Shown: piece after piece, positions 7,359 to 15,753 of the stretch
How positions within the stretch are numbered: position 1 is the first letter of the stretch
Layout: every line of letters starts with the position of its first letter
Origin: Lachnospiraceae bacterium
GTDB lineage: Bacteria > Bacillota > Clostridia > Lachnospirales > Lachnospiraceae
Length of the DNA stretch: 27,322 nt
Assembly: GCA_009774395.1 (NCBI GenBank)
Contig: VSNQ01000054.1
Coordinates: 1-27,322, forward strand
Direction of reading: 5' to 3'
Program-made: the position numbers and the translations under genes
Notes under the pieces: generated by a model
Database searches by the model: none
Seen by the model: only the letters and a program-made list of their open reading frames with translations
What the model was told of the DNA's origin: nothing

Positions 7359-8714
7359 CTATAAAAATTTCATTTTTTTAACCGTCCCTACAAATTCACT
7401 GTTATCTCGTGTACGTGCGAAAATATCTAAAATCTTATCCACTGCCTCCTCTGGTTTCAAGCCATTTAGGGCTTTGCGCATAATATTAATAGCCTCCAAT
7501 TCATCCGGATTCAGCAACAAATCCTCGCGCCGTGTACCCGACTTTGGAATATCAATCGCAGGAAATACACGCCGCTCGGATAGTTTTCTGTCAAGCACCA
7601 TTTCCATGTTGCCGGTACCCTTAAATTCCTCATATACCACATCATCCATCTTAGATCCCGTATCGACAAGCGCTGTAGCCAATATGGTCAGGCTTCCGCC
7701 CTCGCGCATATTTCTTGCCGCACCAAAAAACCGTTTCGGCATATGCAGTGCCGCAGGATCAAGACCGCCAGAAAGTGTTCTGCCGCTTGGTGGAACCGTG
7801 AGATTATATGCCCGCGTAAGGCGTGTAATACTATCCAGCAGAATACATACATCTTTTTTATGTTCCACAAGACGTTTTGCCCGCTCAATTACCATTTCGG
7901 AAACGCGCTTATGATGATCTGGCAGTTCGTCGAACGTGGAATAAATAACTTCCACATTCGGCCCCTCGATCGCCTCTTTAATATCTGTTACTTCCTCCGG
8001 CCGCTCATCGATCAGCAAAATAATCATATGCATTTCTGGCGCATTTTTCAGGATAGATTTCGCTACTTCCTTAAGCAGCGTTGTTTTTCCTGCCTTGGGC
8101 GGCGATACAATCATACCACGCTGGCCTTTTCCGACAGGGCTCATTAAATCCATAATTCGCATAGCAACACTGGATTTGACCGTTTCCAAACGAATGCGCT
8201 GATTCGGGAAAATCGGGGTCATATCCTCGAAATTGCATCTTTTGCACGCAATTTCTGGCGGCAGTCCATTTACACGTTTTACATAAAGAAGCGCACTAAA
8301 CTTCTCATTCTGTGTCTTAACGCGTGTATTACCTTCAATAATATCGCCAGTTTTTAAATTGAATCGACGAATCTGGCTTGGTGCTACATAAACATCATTT
8401 TCACCTGGAAGGAAATTTTCACAGCGGATAAAACCGAAGCCATCTGGCATAACCTCCAAAATACCATTTGCTGACACACCACTGTCAAGTTCTGATGGAA
8501 AGCGCTCCTCTTGTTTATCTTCCCGCGGCTCCCTTGGTCCGCGCAGCACCGGTTTGGGCGTTACATCCCTGCCTGCCGCTTTGTCTTTCTCATCTTCAGC
8601 AAGCATTAGTTCAATTAAATCCGCCTTTTTCATAGTGGTAACGCCTTTCATACCACGCGATTTTGCAATTGCCCGCAATTCGGCAAGTGCTAGAGATTCG
8701 TATTTTTCTCTCAT
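7359..8714 (-). CDS. rho: Transcription termination factor Rho
   Basis: Rho is a hexameric RNA-dependent ATPase that strips RNA polymerase from untranslated transcripts. The 451-aa protein has a SAP-like N-terminal helix domain (about 1-45), a short charged linker (45-75), an RNA-binding cold-shock-like domain with DGFGFIR at 91-97, and the ATPase domain with Walker A SPPKAGKTT at 204-212. The Q-loop block RTLSGGLDP and the R-loop region GTGNMEMVLDRKL are intact. CKRC at 157-160 in the mid-region is common in clostridial forms. I chose the ATG at 8714 because GGAGG ends 5-6 bases upstream; the ATG at 8726 overlaps that site. No long leader is seen. The MITE-like element at 8801-8960 lies about 90 bases upstream and must affect its 5' region. 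Confidence 0.97.
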   Translation of the reverse strand: MREKYESLALAELRAIAKSRGMKGVTTMKKADLIELMLAEDEKDKAAGRDVTPKPVLRGPREPREDKQEERFPSELDSGVSANGILEVMPDGFGFIRCENFLPGENDVYVAPSQIRRFNLKTGDIIEGNTRVKTQNEKFSALLYVKRVNGLPPEIACKRCNFEDMTPIFPNQRIRLETVKSSVAMRIMDLMSPVGKGQRGMIVSPPKAGKTTLLKEVAKSILKNAPEMHMIILLIDERPEEVTDIKEAIEGPNVEVIYSTFDELPDHHKRVSEMVIERAKRLVEHKKDVCILLDSITRLTRAYNLTVPPSGRTLSGGLDPAALHMPKRFFGAARNMREGGSLTILATALVDTGSKMDDVVYEEFKGTGNMEMVLDRKLSERRVFPAIDIPKSGTRREDLLLNPDELEAINIMRKALNGLKPEEAVDKILDIFARTRDNSEFVGTVKKMKFL

Positions 8715-8800
8715 ATCTTCCTCCATATATTATATAATATTTATTTGGTTTTCTTATTTTTTAATTAAATTTGGGGATTGTCCTTTTCTGAATTCTACCA

Positions 8801-8960
8801 AGGAACTATCCCAAAATAACTTACCATATTCTTTGTCTTTTTCTTCGCTATCACTGCTAAAAAATAAGTTACATAGCCCACTTATCAAAGAAAAATCCTG
8901 CGGACTATCGGTAAGTTTTTTCGTGACAGTTCCCAAGCGTCGAAAAGACTGACGCTTAGT
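8801..8960. mobile_element. MITE-like element, copy A, with attached hairpin
   Basis: GGAACTATCCCAAAATAACTTACC (8802-8825) is an imperfect inverted copy of 8910-8933 (GGTAAG...GACAGTTCC), with about five mismatches in 24. Directly outside the right arm sits a 7-bp hairpin, AAGCGTC (8935-8941) with GACGCTT (8951-8957), followed by AGTATAAT. The same arrangement occurs in opposite orientation at 26087-26277. No transposase is encoded. The rest of the rho-mae gap (8961-9206) holds small hairpins and the malic enzyme leader but no gene. Confidence 0.7.
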
Positions 8961-9000
8961 ATAATCAAAAATGGGATCTTTAATTTATTTTGATGCGTTT

Positions 9001-9040
9001 TGTAATGATTCCGTCAAAAACAGAACCATTACAGATTTTT
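9001..9040 (+). terminator. Possible hairpin terminator or leader structure before malic enzyme
   Basis: TGTAATG (9001-9007) pairs with CATTACA (9027-9033), extended by TTC/GAA after a bulge, and is followed by GATTTTT. A second hairpin, TGCAG/CTGCA, follows near 9048-9064. It may block read-through into the malic enzyme gene or be part of its leader. Confidence 0.35.
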
Positions 9041-9206
9041 GAAGATGCAGTTGAAGATACTGCAACACTATTATAACTCATTTTTTTCAAAATAGGAAGA
9101 AGAAATTATTGCGATTTGAAAATAAATATTATAAGATGTTAGATAAGATGAATTTATTCACGAATTTATTCATAATAAACTATAATAATAATGGAGAATA
9201 TAATTT

Positions 9207-10361
9207 ATGACAATTCAAGAAAAAGCACTAAAACTACATAAAGAATGGAATGGGAAACTCGAAACGGTTTCCAAAACACCTGTAAAATCACGAGAAGATC
9301 TATCACTTGCCTATACACCTGGGGTTGCAGAACCGTGCAAAGTGATTGCGCAGGACAAAGAAGCTGCTTACCAATATACAATGAAAGCCAATACCGTAGC
9401 CGTTGTTTCCGACGGAAGCGCAGTGCTTGGTCTTGGCAATATCGGCCCTCACGCAGCACTTCCCGTTATGGAAGGAAAAGCCGTACTATTTAAGGAATTT
9501 GGCGGCGTTAATGCTGTTCCTATCTGCCTTGACACACAAGACACAGAAGAAATAATTAAAGCCGTAACATGGCTTGCGCCTGCTTATGGCGGAATTAATC
9601 TTGAAGATATCAGTGCACCGCGGTGTTTTGAGATTGAGGAACGCCTAAAAGCTACCTTGGATATCCCCGTATTTCATGACGACCAACATGGTACTGCAAT
9701 TGTAGTTTTAGCAGGTATTATTAATGCATTAAAAGTCGTAGGCAAACAAAAAGAACATTGCAAAGTGGTTGTGAATGGCGCAGGCAGTGCTGGCGTTGCC
9801 ATTACCAAACTGCTGCTGACATATGGATTTACAAATATTATCATGTGTGATAAAGCCGGCATTATTTCCACAGAATCCGAAGGGTTAAATTGGATGCAGG
9901 AAAAAATGGCAAAAGTGACAAACCAAAACCACGAAACGGGAACGCTTGCAGATGCTCTAAAAAATGCTGATATTTTCGTTGGTGTATCCGCGCCAAATAT
10001 TGTTACGCCGGAAATGGTTTCCACAATGGCAAAAGATTCTATTCTTTTTGCAATGGCAAATCCTGTCCCTGAAATTATGCCGGATGCCGCCAAAGCCGTC
10101 GGTGCAAAAATTGTCGGCACAGGACGCAGTGACTTTCCTAACCAGGTTAACAATGTAGTGGCATTTCCTGGTATTTTTAAGGGCGCACTTGAAGGACGCG
10201 CAACACAGATTACAGAGGAAATGAAACTTGCTGCTGCCAACGCAATCGCAGGACTAGTTCCCGACGACAAACTAAATGAGAACAATATTATGCCAGAGGC
10301 CTTTAACCCCAAGGTGGCAGAAGTTGTTGCCGAAGCAGTAAAATCACATATTGTAAGATAA
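9207..10361 (+). CDS. NAD(P)-dependent malic enzyme
   Basis: The enzyme decarboxylates malate oxidatively to pyruvate, making NADH or NADPH in the cytosol. The 384-aa length fits the short bacterial form, without the phosphotransacetylase domain seen in maeB of enterics. Tyr36 in LAYTPGVAEPC and Lys91 in EGKAVLFKEFGG are the expected catalytic residues. NLEDI (131-135) and HDDQHGT (157-163) give the metal ligands, and GAGSAG at 191-196 is the dinucleotide-binding loop. The ATG has a GGAGA site about 10 bases upstream. The next gene begins three bases after its stop, so they are likely co-transcribed. Cofactor preference cannot be read safely from the sequence. Confidence 0.95.
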   Translation: MTIQEKALKLHKEWNGKLETVSKTPVKSREDLSLAYTPGVAEPCKVIAQDKEAAYQYTMKANTVAVVSDGSAVLGLGNIGPHAALPVMEGKAVLFKEFGGVNAVPICLDTQDTEEIIKAVTWLAPAYGGINLEDISAPRCFEIEERLKATLDIPVFHDDQHGTAIVVLAGIINALKVVGKQKEHCKVVVNGAGSAGVAITKLLLTYGFTNIIMCDKAGIISTESEGLNWMQEKMAKVTNQNHETGTLADALKNADIFVGVSAPNIVTPEMVSTMAKDSILFAMANPVPEIMPDAAKAVGAKIVGTGRSDFPNQVNNVVAFPGIFKGALEGRATQITEEMKLAAANAIAGLVPDDKLNENNIMPEAFNPKVAEVVAEAVKSHIVR

Positions 10362-10364
10362 CAG

Positions 10365-11321
10365 ATGATGATGCAGACTACACCTAAAATTTGGAACGGA
10401 AAGCCTTACCACACTTTAGATTATGAATTAAAGAAAATTTATGGTGAAAAAATTTATAAAATTGCTCTCGACGCTGGAATGACCTGTCCAAACAGGGACG
10501 GAACAAAAGGGACAAGGGGCTGTATTTTCTGCAGCGAAGGCGGCAGCGGTGAATTTGCTGGAAAGGGCGCTACTATAGACCAGCAGCTTGCACAGGGCAA
10601 ATCTGCTTTTCGCAGCAAAAAAATCGGCTGTCGCTTTATCGCCTATTTTCAAGCATTTACCAATACCTATGCCCCTTTAAAACGTCTGGAAACGCTTTAC
10701 CGCTGTGCACTCTCGGAGCCTTCTGTTGTAGGGATTTCCATTGCAACCAGACCCGACTGCTTAGACGATAGCATTATCTTTCTGCTAGATACATTAAAAA
10801 AAGAGTATTCCGATAAATTTATATGGATTGAACTCGGTCTGCAAACAAGCTCTGACGCAACCGCTCGTTTTATTCGGCGCGGCTATCCACTTTCCGTATT
10901 TGAAGAAGCTGTTCAGACATTGCAGCATATCGCAATTCCTGTGATTGCACATGTAATCCTAGGCCTACCGCAAGAAGATAAAGCGGCCATGCTTGCAACC
11001 TGCCGCTACCTTGACAGACTGCATATCGACGGTATAAAACTACAGCTTCTCCATGTACTAAAACATACGGATTTAGCAGCATTATACCAAAACGGCACCT
11101 TTACTGTCCTTGACTTTGCAGAATATATTGATATTGTGATCTCGTGTCTGGAAGTCTTATCTCCTGATATCGTAATTCATAGGGTAACCGGTGACGGCGC
11201 ACGTTCACAGCTTATTGCTCCACTTTGGAGCCTAGATAAAAAGCGGGTTCTAAATACACTCCACCATGAAATGAAGCGGCGTGGTACATTCCAGTCCGCC
11301 GCATGGGAAAAAATTAAATAA
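10365..11321 (+). CDS. Radical SAM protein, YhcC/TIGR01212 family
   Basis: This 318-aa protein opens with IWNGKPYHTLDYELKKIYGEK, a hallmark of the YhcC-like radical SAM family. It then has a cluster-binding pattern C41-x11-C53-x2-C56 within TCPNRDGTKGTRGCIFC, which would hold the 4Fe-4S cluster that cleaves S-adenosylmethionine. GLQT and VIAHVILGLPQE further along are typical of the TIM-barrel core. The substrate of the family has not been firmly settled; some members are linked to RNA modification. Three ATG codons in a row start the frame three bases after the malic enzyme stop, with only a weak ribosome site, so translation is probably coupled. Confidence 0.9.
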   Translation: MMMQTTPKIWNGKPYHTLDYELKKIYGEKIYKIALDAGMTCPNRDGTKGTRGCIFCSEGGSGEFAGKGATIDQQLAQGKSAFRSKKIGCRFIAYFQAFTNTYAPLKRLETLYRCALSEPSVVGISIATRPDCLDDSIIFLLDTLKKEYSDKFIWIELGLQTSSDATARFIRRGYPLSVFEEAVQTLQHIAIPVIAHVILGLPQEDKAAMLATCRYLDRLHIDGIKLQLLHVLKHTDLAALYQNGTFTVLDFAEYIDIVISCLEVLSPDIVIHRVTGDGARSQLIAPLWSLDKKRVLNTLHHEMKRRGTFQSAAWEKIK

Positions 11322-11346
11322 CTCATTTTGGAAAGGCTGGGGAAAA

Positions 11347-11862
11347 ATGACAGTAGATTCATTAAACTTGTACAAGTTAATTGTATTATATATGCTGGAT
11401 AAGGCAAATTTTAAACTGACTTACGCCCAGATAAGCGGTTTTATTTTAGAACGAGAATACACCAATTTCTTTACCTTACAGCAAGTTATTTCCGATTTAG
11501 AGGAATCCGAACTAATACTATCCGATACACTAATCAGTCGTACATTATTTACAATTACCGACGAGGGAAGAAAAACTCTCACCTTCTTTAAAAACCGTAT
11601 CGGAGAAGACATTACTGTTGAAATTGACAACTTTTTAGCCAAAAAGCGTATGGATTTAAAAAGCGAAGCTGCAATTACTGCCACTTGCTACAAGACAACA
11701 AATAATGAGTATGAGGTAGTCCTTGCCGCAAAAGAAAGGGACTCCGATCTTGTAAACATTAAGCTTTCCGTGCCTTTTAAAGATATGGCAGAAGCCATCT
11801 GCGATAACTGGTACCAAAAAAACCAACAAATCTATCAATATTTAATGGGAGAGTTATTTTAA
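11347..11862 (+). CDS. DUF4364 family protein, likely winged-helix
   Basis: This 171-aa protein matches DUF4364, a family common in Clostridia. The N-terminal 75 residues (YKLIVLYMLDKANFKLTYAQ through LFTITDEGRKTL) have the helix and wing pattern of a PadR/MarR-like winged helix, so a transcriptional role is plausible. The C-terminal half is mixed alpha/beta with no recognised ligand site. I chose the ATG at 11347 because GGGGAAAA precedes it; the longer frame from 11281 overlaps the end of the radical SAM gene. It follows that gene by 25 bases and its stop codon lies inside the terminator stem. Confidence 0.85.
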   Translation: MTVDSLNLYKLIVLYMLDKANFKLTYAQISGFILEREYTNFFTLQQVISDLEESELILSDTLISRTLFTITDEGRKTLTFFKNRIGEDITVEIDNFLAKKRMDLKSEAAITATCYKTTNNEYEVVLAAKERDSDLVNIKLSVPFKDMAEAICDNWYQKNQQIYQYLMGELF

Positions 11863-11878
11863 ACTCTCCCGATATTTT
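11847..11878 (+). terminator. Terminator overlapping the DUF4364 stop codon
   Basis: GGGAGAGTT (11847-11855) pairs perfectly with AACTCTCCC (11862-11870), and a T-rich stretch (ATATTTTTG) follows. The stop codon TAA is in the loop side of the hairpin. It ends the plus-strand three-gene run before the convergent rarA. Confidence 0.85.
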
Positions 11879-11914
11879 TGTATATGTTTCCACAAATAGC
11901 AAAGAACGCAGCAC

Positions 11915-13237
11915 CTACGATTCACTTTTAATTTTTTTCATATGCTCACGAATCTTTGCTTCATAGCCATTCCATGACGGTTCATAGAAAACTTTCCCAG
12001 TTAATTCATATGGAAGATACTGCTGTTTCACATAATGATTCGGATAATCATGCGCATACTGATATCCTGTCCCGCGTCCAAGCTTTGCGGCGCCTTTGTA
12101 ATGGGCGTCCTGTAAATGTGTCGGGATCGGCAGATTCCCGCTTCTGCGGATTTCCTCATTTGCTGCAAAAATTGCATTACACGCTGCATTGCTTTTCGGC
12201 GCACAAGCCACATAAGCCGCAGCCTGTGATAAAATAATCTGTGCTTCTGGCATACCAACGCGTTCTACAGCAAGAGAAGCGCTAACCGCCAAAGTCAACG
12301 CCATTGGATCGGCATTTCCAACATCTTCCGCAGCGCAAATCATAATACGCCGTGCAATAAACGTTATCGGTTCCCCAGCGCTTAGCATTTTCGCCAAATA
12401 ATAAACCGCCGCATCTGGATCGGAACCACGCATACTTTTAATAAAAGCGGAAATCGTATCATAATGATTATCGCCCCCCTTATCATAGGAAAGCCGCCGC
12501 TTCTGAATACACTCCTGCGCCACTGCCATTGTAATATGAATTTTTCCGTCTGCACTTCTATCTGTAGTCATTACGCCAAGCTCTATGGCATTGAGTGCGT
12601 GCCGCGCATCTCCTCCTGACAGATCGGCGAGAAATTCCAACGCATCTTCATCAATCTCGGCATCAAAACTGCCCATGCCTTTTTCCTTATCATAGACTGC
12701 CCTGTGCAGCAGTTCCTTAATATCTTCTTTTTCTAAAGGCTTTAACTCAAAAATAATGGAACGCGAAATCAATGCGCCGTTTACTTCAAAATAAGGATTT
12801 TCTGTTGTTGCGCCTATTAGAACAATTGTTCCATCTTCTACAAACGGAAGCAGATAATCCTGCTGCCCTTTATTAAACCGATGAATTTCATCAATAAATA
12901 GAATGGTACGCTTCGCATACATTGCAAGTGTTTCTTTTGCCTTATTGATCACTTCCTCCATATCCTTCTTGCCTGCGGAAGTGGCATTTATCTGTGTAAA
13001 CTCAGCGCTTGTCGTATTGGCAATCACCTTTGCAAGCGTGGTTTTTCCTGTTCCTGGCGGCCCATAAAAGATAATGGAACTAATTTTATCCGCCTTTATC
13101 GCACGATAAAGCAGCTTGTCCTTGCCAATAATATGCGACTGCCCTACGACTTCCTCCAAAGTGACAGGACGCAGCCTTGCAGCCAGCGGCGCTTCTTTTT
13201 CCTGATTTGTAGTCCTCATATACTCAAATAAATCCAT
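11915..13237 (-). CDS. rarA: Replication-associated recombination ATPase RarA
   Basis: RarA (MgsA, YrvN) is a clamp-loader-like AAA+ ATPase acting at stalled replication forks and single-strand gaps. The 440-aa protein has PLAARLRPVTLEEVVGQSH near the start, Walker A GPPGTGKT at 59-66, Walker B LFIDEIHRF at 113-121 and the sensor GATTENP at 142-148. The C-terminal tetramer domain contains YLAKMLSAGEPITFIARR and ends with the family-typical block LPYELTGKVFYEPSWNGYE. I chose the ATG at 13237 because GGGGGG sits 5 bases upstream and this length fits the family; the frame from 13282 has no such site. It lies 76 bases after the acyl-CoA ligase, so they may share a transcript. Confidence 0.96.
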   Translation of the reverse strand: MDLFEYMRTTNQEKEAPLAARLRPVTLEEVVGQSHIIGKDKLLYRAIKADKISSIIFYGPPGTGKTTLAKVIANTTSAEFTQINATSAGKKDMEEVINKAKETLAMYAKRTILFIDEIHRFNKGQQDYLLPFVEDGTIVLIGATTENPYFEVNGALISRSIIFELKPLEKEDIKELLHRAVYDKEKGMGSFDAEIDEDALEFLADLSGGDARHALNAIELGVMTTDRSADGKIHITMAVAQECIQKRRLSYDKGGDNHYDTISAFIKSMRGSDPDAAVYYLAKMLSAGEPITFIARRIMICAAEDVGNADPMALTLAVSASLAVERVGMPEAQIILSQAAAYVACAPKSNAACNAIFAANEEIRRSGNLPIPTHLQDAHYKGAAKLGRGTGYQYAHDYPNHYVKQQYLPYELTGKVFYEPSWNGYEAKIREHMKKIKSES

Positions 13238-13313
13238 ATATCCCCCCAAAATCAAAGATTTTATATTAGATAATATAGCCATTTACTATTAGATAATCTC
13301 AGTCGACTTTTTT

Positions 13314-14948
13314 CTACGCCAAATTCTGCGCTGCCACAAGACTTTCGGTACCATATATCTTACGAAGCTTCGGCTTCTCAATTTTGCCTGTCGGATTGCG
13401 CGGTATCTCTGCAAAGATAATCCGACGCGGTCTTTTATACTTAGGCAGTTTCATGCAGAATGTGTTTATCTCTTCCTCGCTGCATTCCATCCCCTCTTTA
13501 ATCTCAATAATTGCCGCGGTAATTTCACCAAGCCTCTTGTCTGGTATCCCAATTACTGCAACATCCTTTATCTTATTATGAGAACGCAAAAAGTCCTCTA
13601 TCTGCACAGGATAAATATTCTCTCCGCCGCTAATTACAACATCCTTCTTACGATCAACAAGGAAGATAAATCCATCCGCATCTTCCTCTGCCATATCACC
13701 TGTAAACAGCCAGCCGTCCCGCAGCACCTCTTTGGTTGCCGCCTCATCGTTATAATAACAGGTCATTACCCCCGGCCCTTTTACTGCCAATTCGCCGACT
13801 TCTCCCTGTTTCACTGGACTGCCGTTTTCGTCCGCAATCTTCACTTGCCAGCCGTAACCAGCTTTTCCAATCGCACCTACTTTATGAATATTTTCCACGC
13901 CCAAATGAACACAGCCGGGTCCAATAGATTCGCTCAGTCCATAATTTGTATCATACTGATGATGCGGGAAAATCTTTTTCCAGCGTTGTATTAGGCTTTG
14001 TGGCACGGGCTGCGCTCCAATATGCATTAATCGCCATTGTGAAAGTTCATAATCCTCCAAACGGATATCACCACGGTCAATTGCATCCAGAATATCCTGC
14101 GCCCATGGTACTAAAAGCCATACAATGGTACACTTCTCCTTTGAAACCGCATCCATAATAAATTCCGGCTTTGTGCCTTTGAGCAGCACTGCTTTCCCGC
14201 CTTCAAGGAAGCTCCCAAACCAGTGCATTTTTGCCCCCGTGTGATACAGTGGTGGAATACACAAAAAAACGTCCTGTTTTGTCTGCCCGTGATGATTTTG
14301 CTCCACTTTGCAGGCATGGACAAGGCTTTCGTGATTATGTAGGATTGCTTTGGGAAATCCTGTTGTACCAGAAGAAAAATAAATTGCCGCATTATCACTG
14401 TCTGTCAGAGATATCATTGGTGTCTGGCTGGAACAATTCGCTGTTAAACTTGCGTAATCCTCCGCAAAACTAGGGCAGCTATCTCCCACAAAAAACAATA
14501 ATCTGTTTTTGCTGATATTTTCTGCTATTTCCTCAATTCTACCAATAAATTCCGGCCCAAATACCAGCACATCCACTTCTGCCAAATTTAAGCAGTACTC
14601 TATCTCATCCGATGCATACCGAAAATTTAATGGCACAGCAATTGCCCCCGTTTTTAAGATTCCAAAATATATAGGCAGCCATTCAAGGCAGTTCATTAAT
14701 AAAATAGCCACTTTATCCCCTTTTTTCACACCTCTATTTATTAGAAGATTTGCGAAGCGGTTTGCCTTTTCATTAAAAACACTCCATGTAATTTCCCTGC
14801 GGTAATGCGTCACGGGATTCGGCTCAATTAAATCATATTCCTTCCATGTAACACGTCTTGTTTCCTTAATTTCCGGATTAATTTCCACAAGACAGATATC
14901 ATTTCCGTATAGTTTGCAGTTTCTCTCCAAAATATCTGTAATCGGCAT
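13314..14948 (-). CDS. AMP-forming acyl-CoA synthetase
   Basis: This 544-aa enzyme of the ANL superfamily activates a carboxylic acid with ATP and passes it to CoA. The phosphate loop is YFSSGTTGFPK at 190-200, the adenine motif YGLSE at 336-340, the ATP-ribose Asp is in LFTGD at 414-418, the hinge is in VDRKKDVVISGGENIYP, and the catalytic Lys522 lies in PTGKIEKPKLR. The acyl pocket does not reveal chain length. It resembles medium- or long-chain fatty-acid ligases more than acetyl-CoA synthetase. Residues 29-40 (ETRRVTWKEYDL) and 48-60 (HYRREITWSVFNE) look like two copies of the same N-terminal motif, an apparent internal duplication. GGGAG precedes the ATG, and a near-consensus promoter lies 63 bases upstream. 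Confidence 0.93.
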   Translation of the reverse strand: MPITDILERNCKLYGNDICLVEINPEIKETRRVTWKEYDLIEPNPVTHYRREITWSVFNEKANRFANLLINRGVKKGDKVAILLMNCLEWLPIYFGILKTGAIAVPLNFRYASDEIEYCLNLAEVDVLVFGPEFIGRIEEIAENISKNRLLFFVGDSCPSFAEDYASLTANCSSQTPMISLTDSDNAAIYFSSGTTGFPKAILHNHESLVHACKVEQNHHGQTKQDVFLCIPPLYHTGAKMHWFGSFLEGGKAVLLKGTKPEFIMDAVSKEKCTIVWLLVPWAQDILDAIDRGDIRLEDYELSQWRLMHIGAQPVPQSLIQRWKKIFPHHQYDTNYGLSESIGPGCVHLGVENIHKVGAIGKAGYGWQVKIADENGSPVKQGEVGELAVKGPGVMTCYYNDEAATKEVLRDGWLFTGDMAEEDADGFIFLVDRKKDVVISGGENIYPVQIEDFLRSHNKIKDVAVIGIPDKRLGEITAAIIEIKEGMECSEEEINTFCMKLPKYKRPRRIIFAEIPRNPTGKIEKPKLRKIYGTESLVAAQNLA

Positions 14949-15010
14949 GGTTTATACTCCCTTTTCTCAAAATTTTACTAAGAAATCGTTTAAAATCCTT
15001 TTTATGCTTT

Positions 15011-15039
15011 ATTATACCAACAAAACGATTTTGTGTAAA
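15011..15039 (-). promoter_or_regulatory. Sigma-A promoter for the acyl-CoA ligase
   Basis: On the minus strand TTTACA (15039-15034) and a perfect TATAAT (15016-15011) are 17 bases apart, 63 bases before the start codon. AACGATTT-like strings in and downstream of the spacer could be operator half-sites, but this is weak. Confidence 0.85.
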
Positions 15040-15106
15040 CGGGTGAACACAGATATTACAATAATATTACTAAAATGTTAGCAAATAAAGTATTTTATGA
15101 GATTTC

Positions 15107-15135
15107 TTGCCATTTTATCCAAGTTGGGCTATACT
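15107..15135 (+). promoter_or_regulatory. Sigma-A promoter for the SH3b gene
   Basis: TTGCCA (15107-15112) and TATACT (15130-15135) are 17 bases apart. This leaves a leader of about 65 bases that contains the 15-bp tandem repeat. Confidence 0.82.
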
Positions 15136-15160
15136 ATGTTTGATCCACAACAATTCCGCC

Positions 15161-15190
15161 GATGGTTCCTTTTCTGATGGTTCCTTTTCT
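15161..15190 (+). repeat. Tandem 15-bp repeat in the SH3b leader
   Basis: GATGGTTCCTTTTCT occurs twice, back to back (15161-15175, 15176-15190). It is followed at once by ATAGAAAGGGTGG, which holds the ribosome binding site. The CCTTTTCT of either copy is complementary to AGAAAGG, so the repeat could mask the site in a hairpin. Confidence 0.85.
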
Positions 15191-15207
15191 ATAGAAAGGG
15201 TGGTTTT

Positions 15208-15651
15208 ATGAAAAAAACAATGCTTAACCACGTATTAATGGGCGTTATTGCGCTTATGCTGTTTTCCATATGTTGTCTAATCGTATGTATCGTAAACAGA
15301 CCACGGTATATTGATATTAGTGAACAGGAAAACGTTGTTATTAACGAAGTGCCTGTTTCGGATATTGCAGTATCCGGCGCTGCTGACAATGCCTCCACCC
15401 AATTGGATGCCGCTTCTGCGGATGAAGATCAAGAAGATGCACGAACCGATGACAACACCCGTCAAGGCAAAACTTCTACAAGAGTCAATATCCGCGATGC
15501 TGACAACGCAACTGCGCGAGTACTTGCAACAGTCGAGGAGGGCACTACATTTGAGGTAATTGAAAACCAAAGCAACGGCTGGACCAAAATTATTTACGAA
15601 GGACAAGAAGCCTATATTTCTTCTGACTATGTTATTTTGATTAATAACTAA
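15208..15651 (+). CDS. Membrane-anchored SH3b domain protein
   Basis: This 147-aa protein begins with MKKT and one hydrophobic segment (about residues 10-30) that serves as a signal anchor. A polar, acidic linker follows (about 35-88). Then comes a bacterial SH3 domain (SH3_3, about 89-147) with RVNIRDADNATARVLATVEE, the conserved GWTKI and the closing AYISSDYV. Such domains bind peptidoglycan or wall peptides, so the protein is probably displayed at the cell surface. No enzyme domain is attached, so it may be a sensor or an adaptor. A GAAAGGGTGG site precedes the ATG. It is a single-gene unit between its promoter and a strong terminator. Confidence 0.88.
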   Translation: MKKTMLNHVLMGVIALMLFSICCLIVCIVNRPRYIDISEQENVVINEVPVSDIAVSGAADNASTQLDAASADEDQEDARTDDNTRQGKTSTRVNIRDADNATARVLATVEEGTTFEVIENQSNGWTKIIYEGQEAYISSDYVILINN

Positions 15652-15680
15652 AGAACTGTAAATATTTATATATGGAAGTC

Positions 15681-15718
15681 AAAAAACGCAAGCCTCCCTT
15701 CACCAGCTTGCGTTTTTT
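15681..15718. terminator. Bidirectional terminator between convergent genes
   Basis: AAAAAACGCAAGC (15681-15693) is perfectly complementary to GCTTGCGTTTTTT (15706-15718) with a 12-base loop. With A- and T-runs on the two arms it can end both the SH3b gene (plus) and the CheC-YihY unit (minus). Confidence 0.92.
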
Positions 15719-15753
15719 GATTTATTTTATTTACATTATCCTGTTTTTGCAGA

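Noticed and set aside
8754..8936. 60-codon minus-strand frame upstream of rho
   Set aside because: It lies across the inverted arms of MITE copy A, has no ribosome site, and its residues just follow the repeat.
1711..9124. Shared 17-base string ATTGCGATTTGAAAATA at 1711 and 9108
   Set aside because: It is AT-rich and short and has no extended similarity around it, so chance or a weak promoter-like element is likely.
9674..10312. 212-codon frame antisense to the malic enzyme gene
   Set aside because: It mirrors a well-supported enzyme gene, has no ribosome site and looks like low-complexity Ser/Ala shadow sequence.
13238..13313. Paired ATTAGATAAT repeats between the acyl-CoA ligase and rarA
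   Set aside because: Two 10-base AT-rich copies are too little to support an operator or an element.
14949..15207. Riboswitch or T-box in the divergent acyl-CoA ligase/SH3b gap
   Set aside because: I see only promoters and a short tandem repeat; no T-box sequence or known riboswitch core is present.
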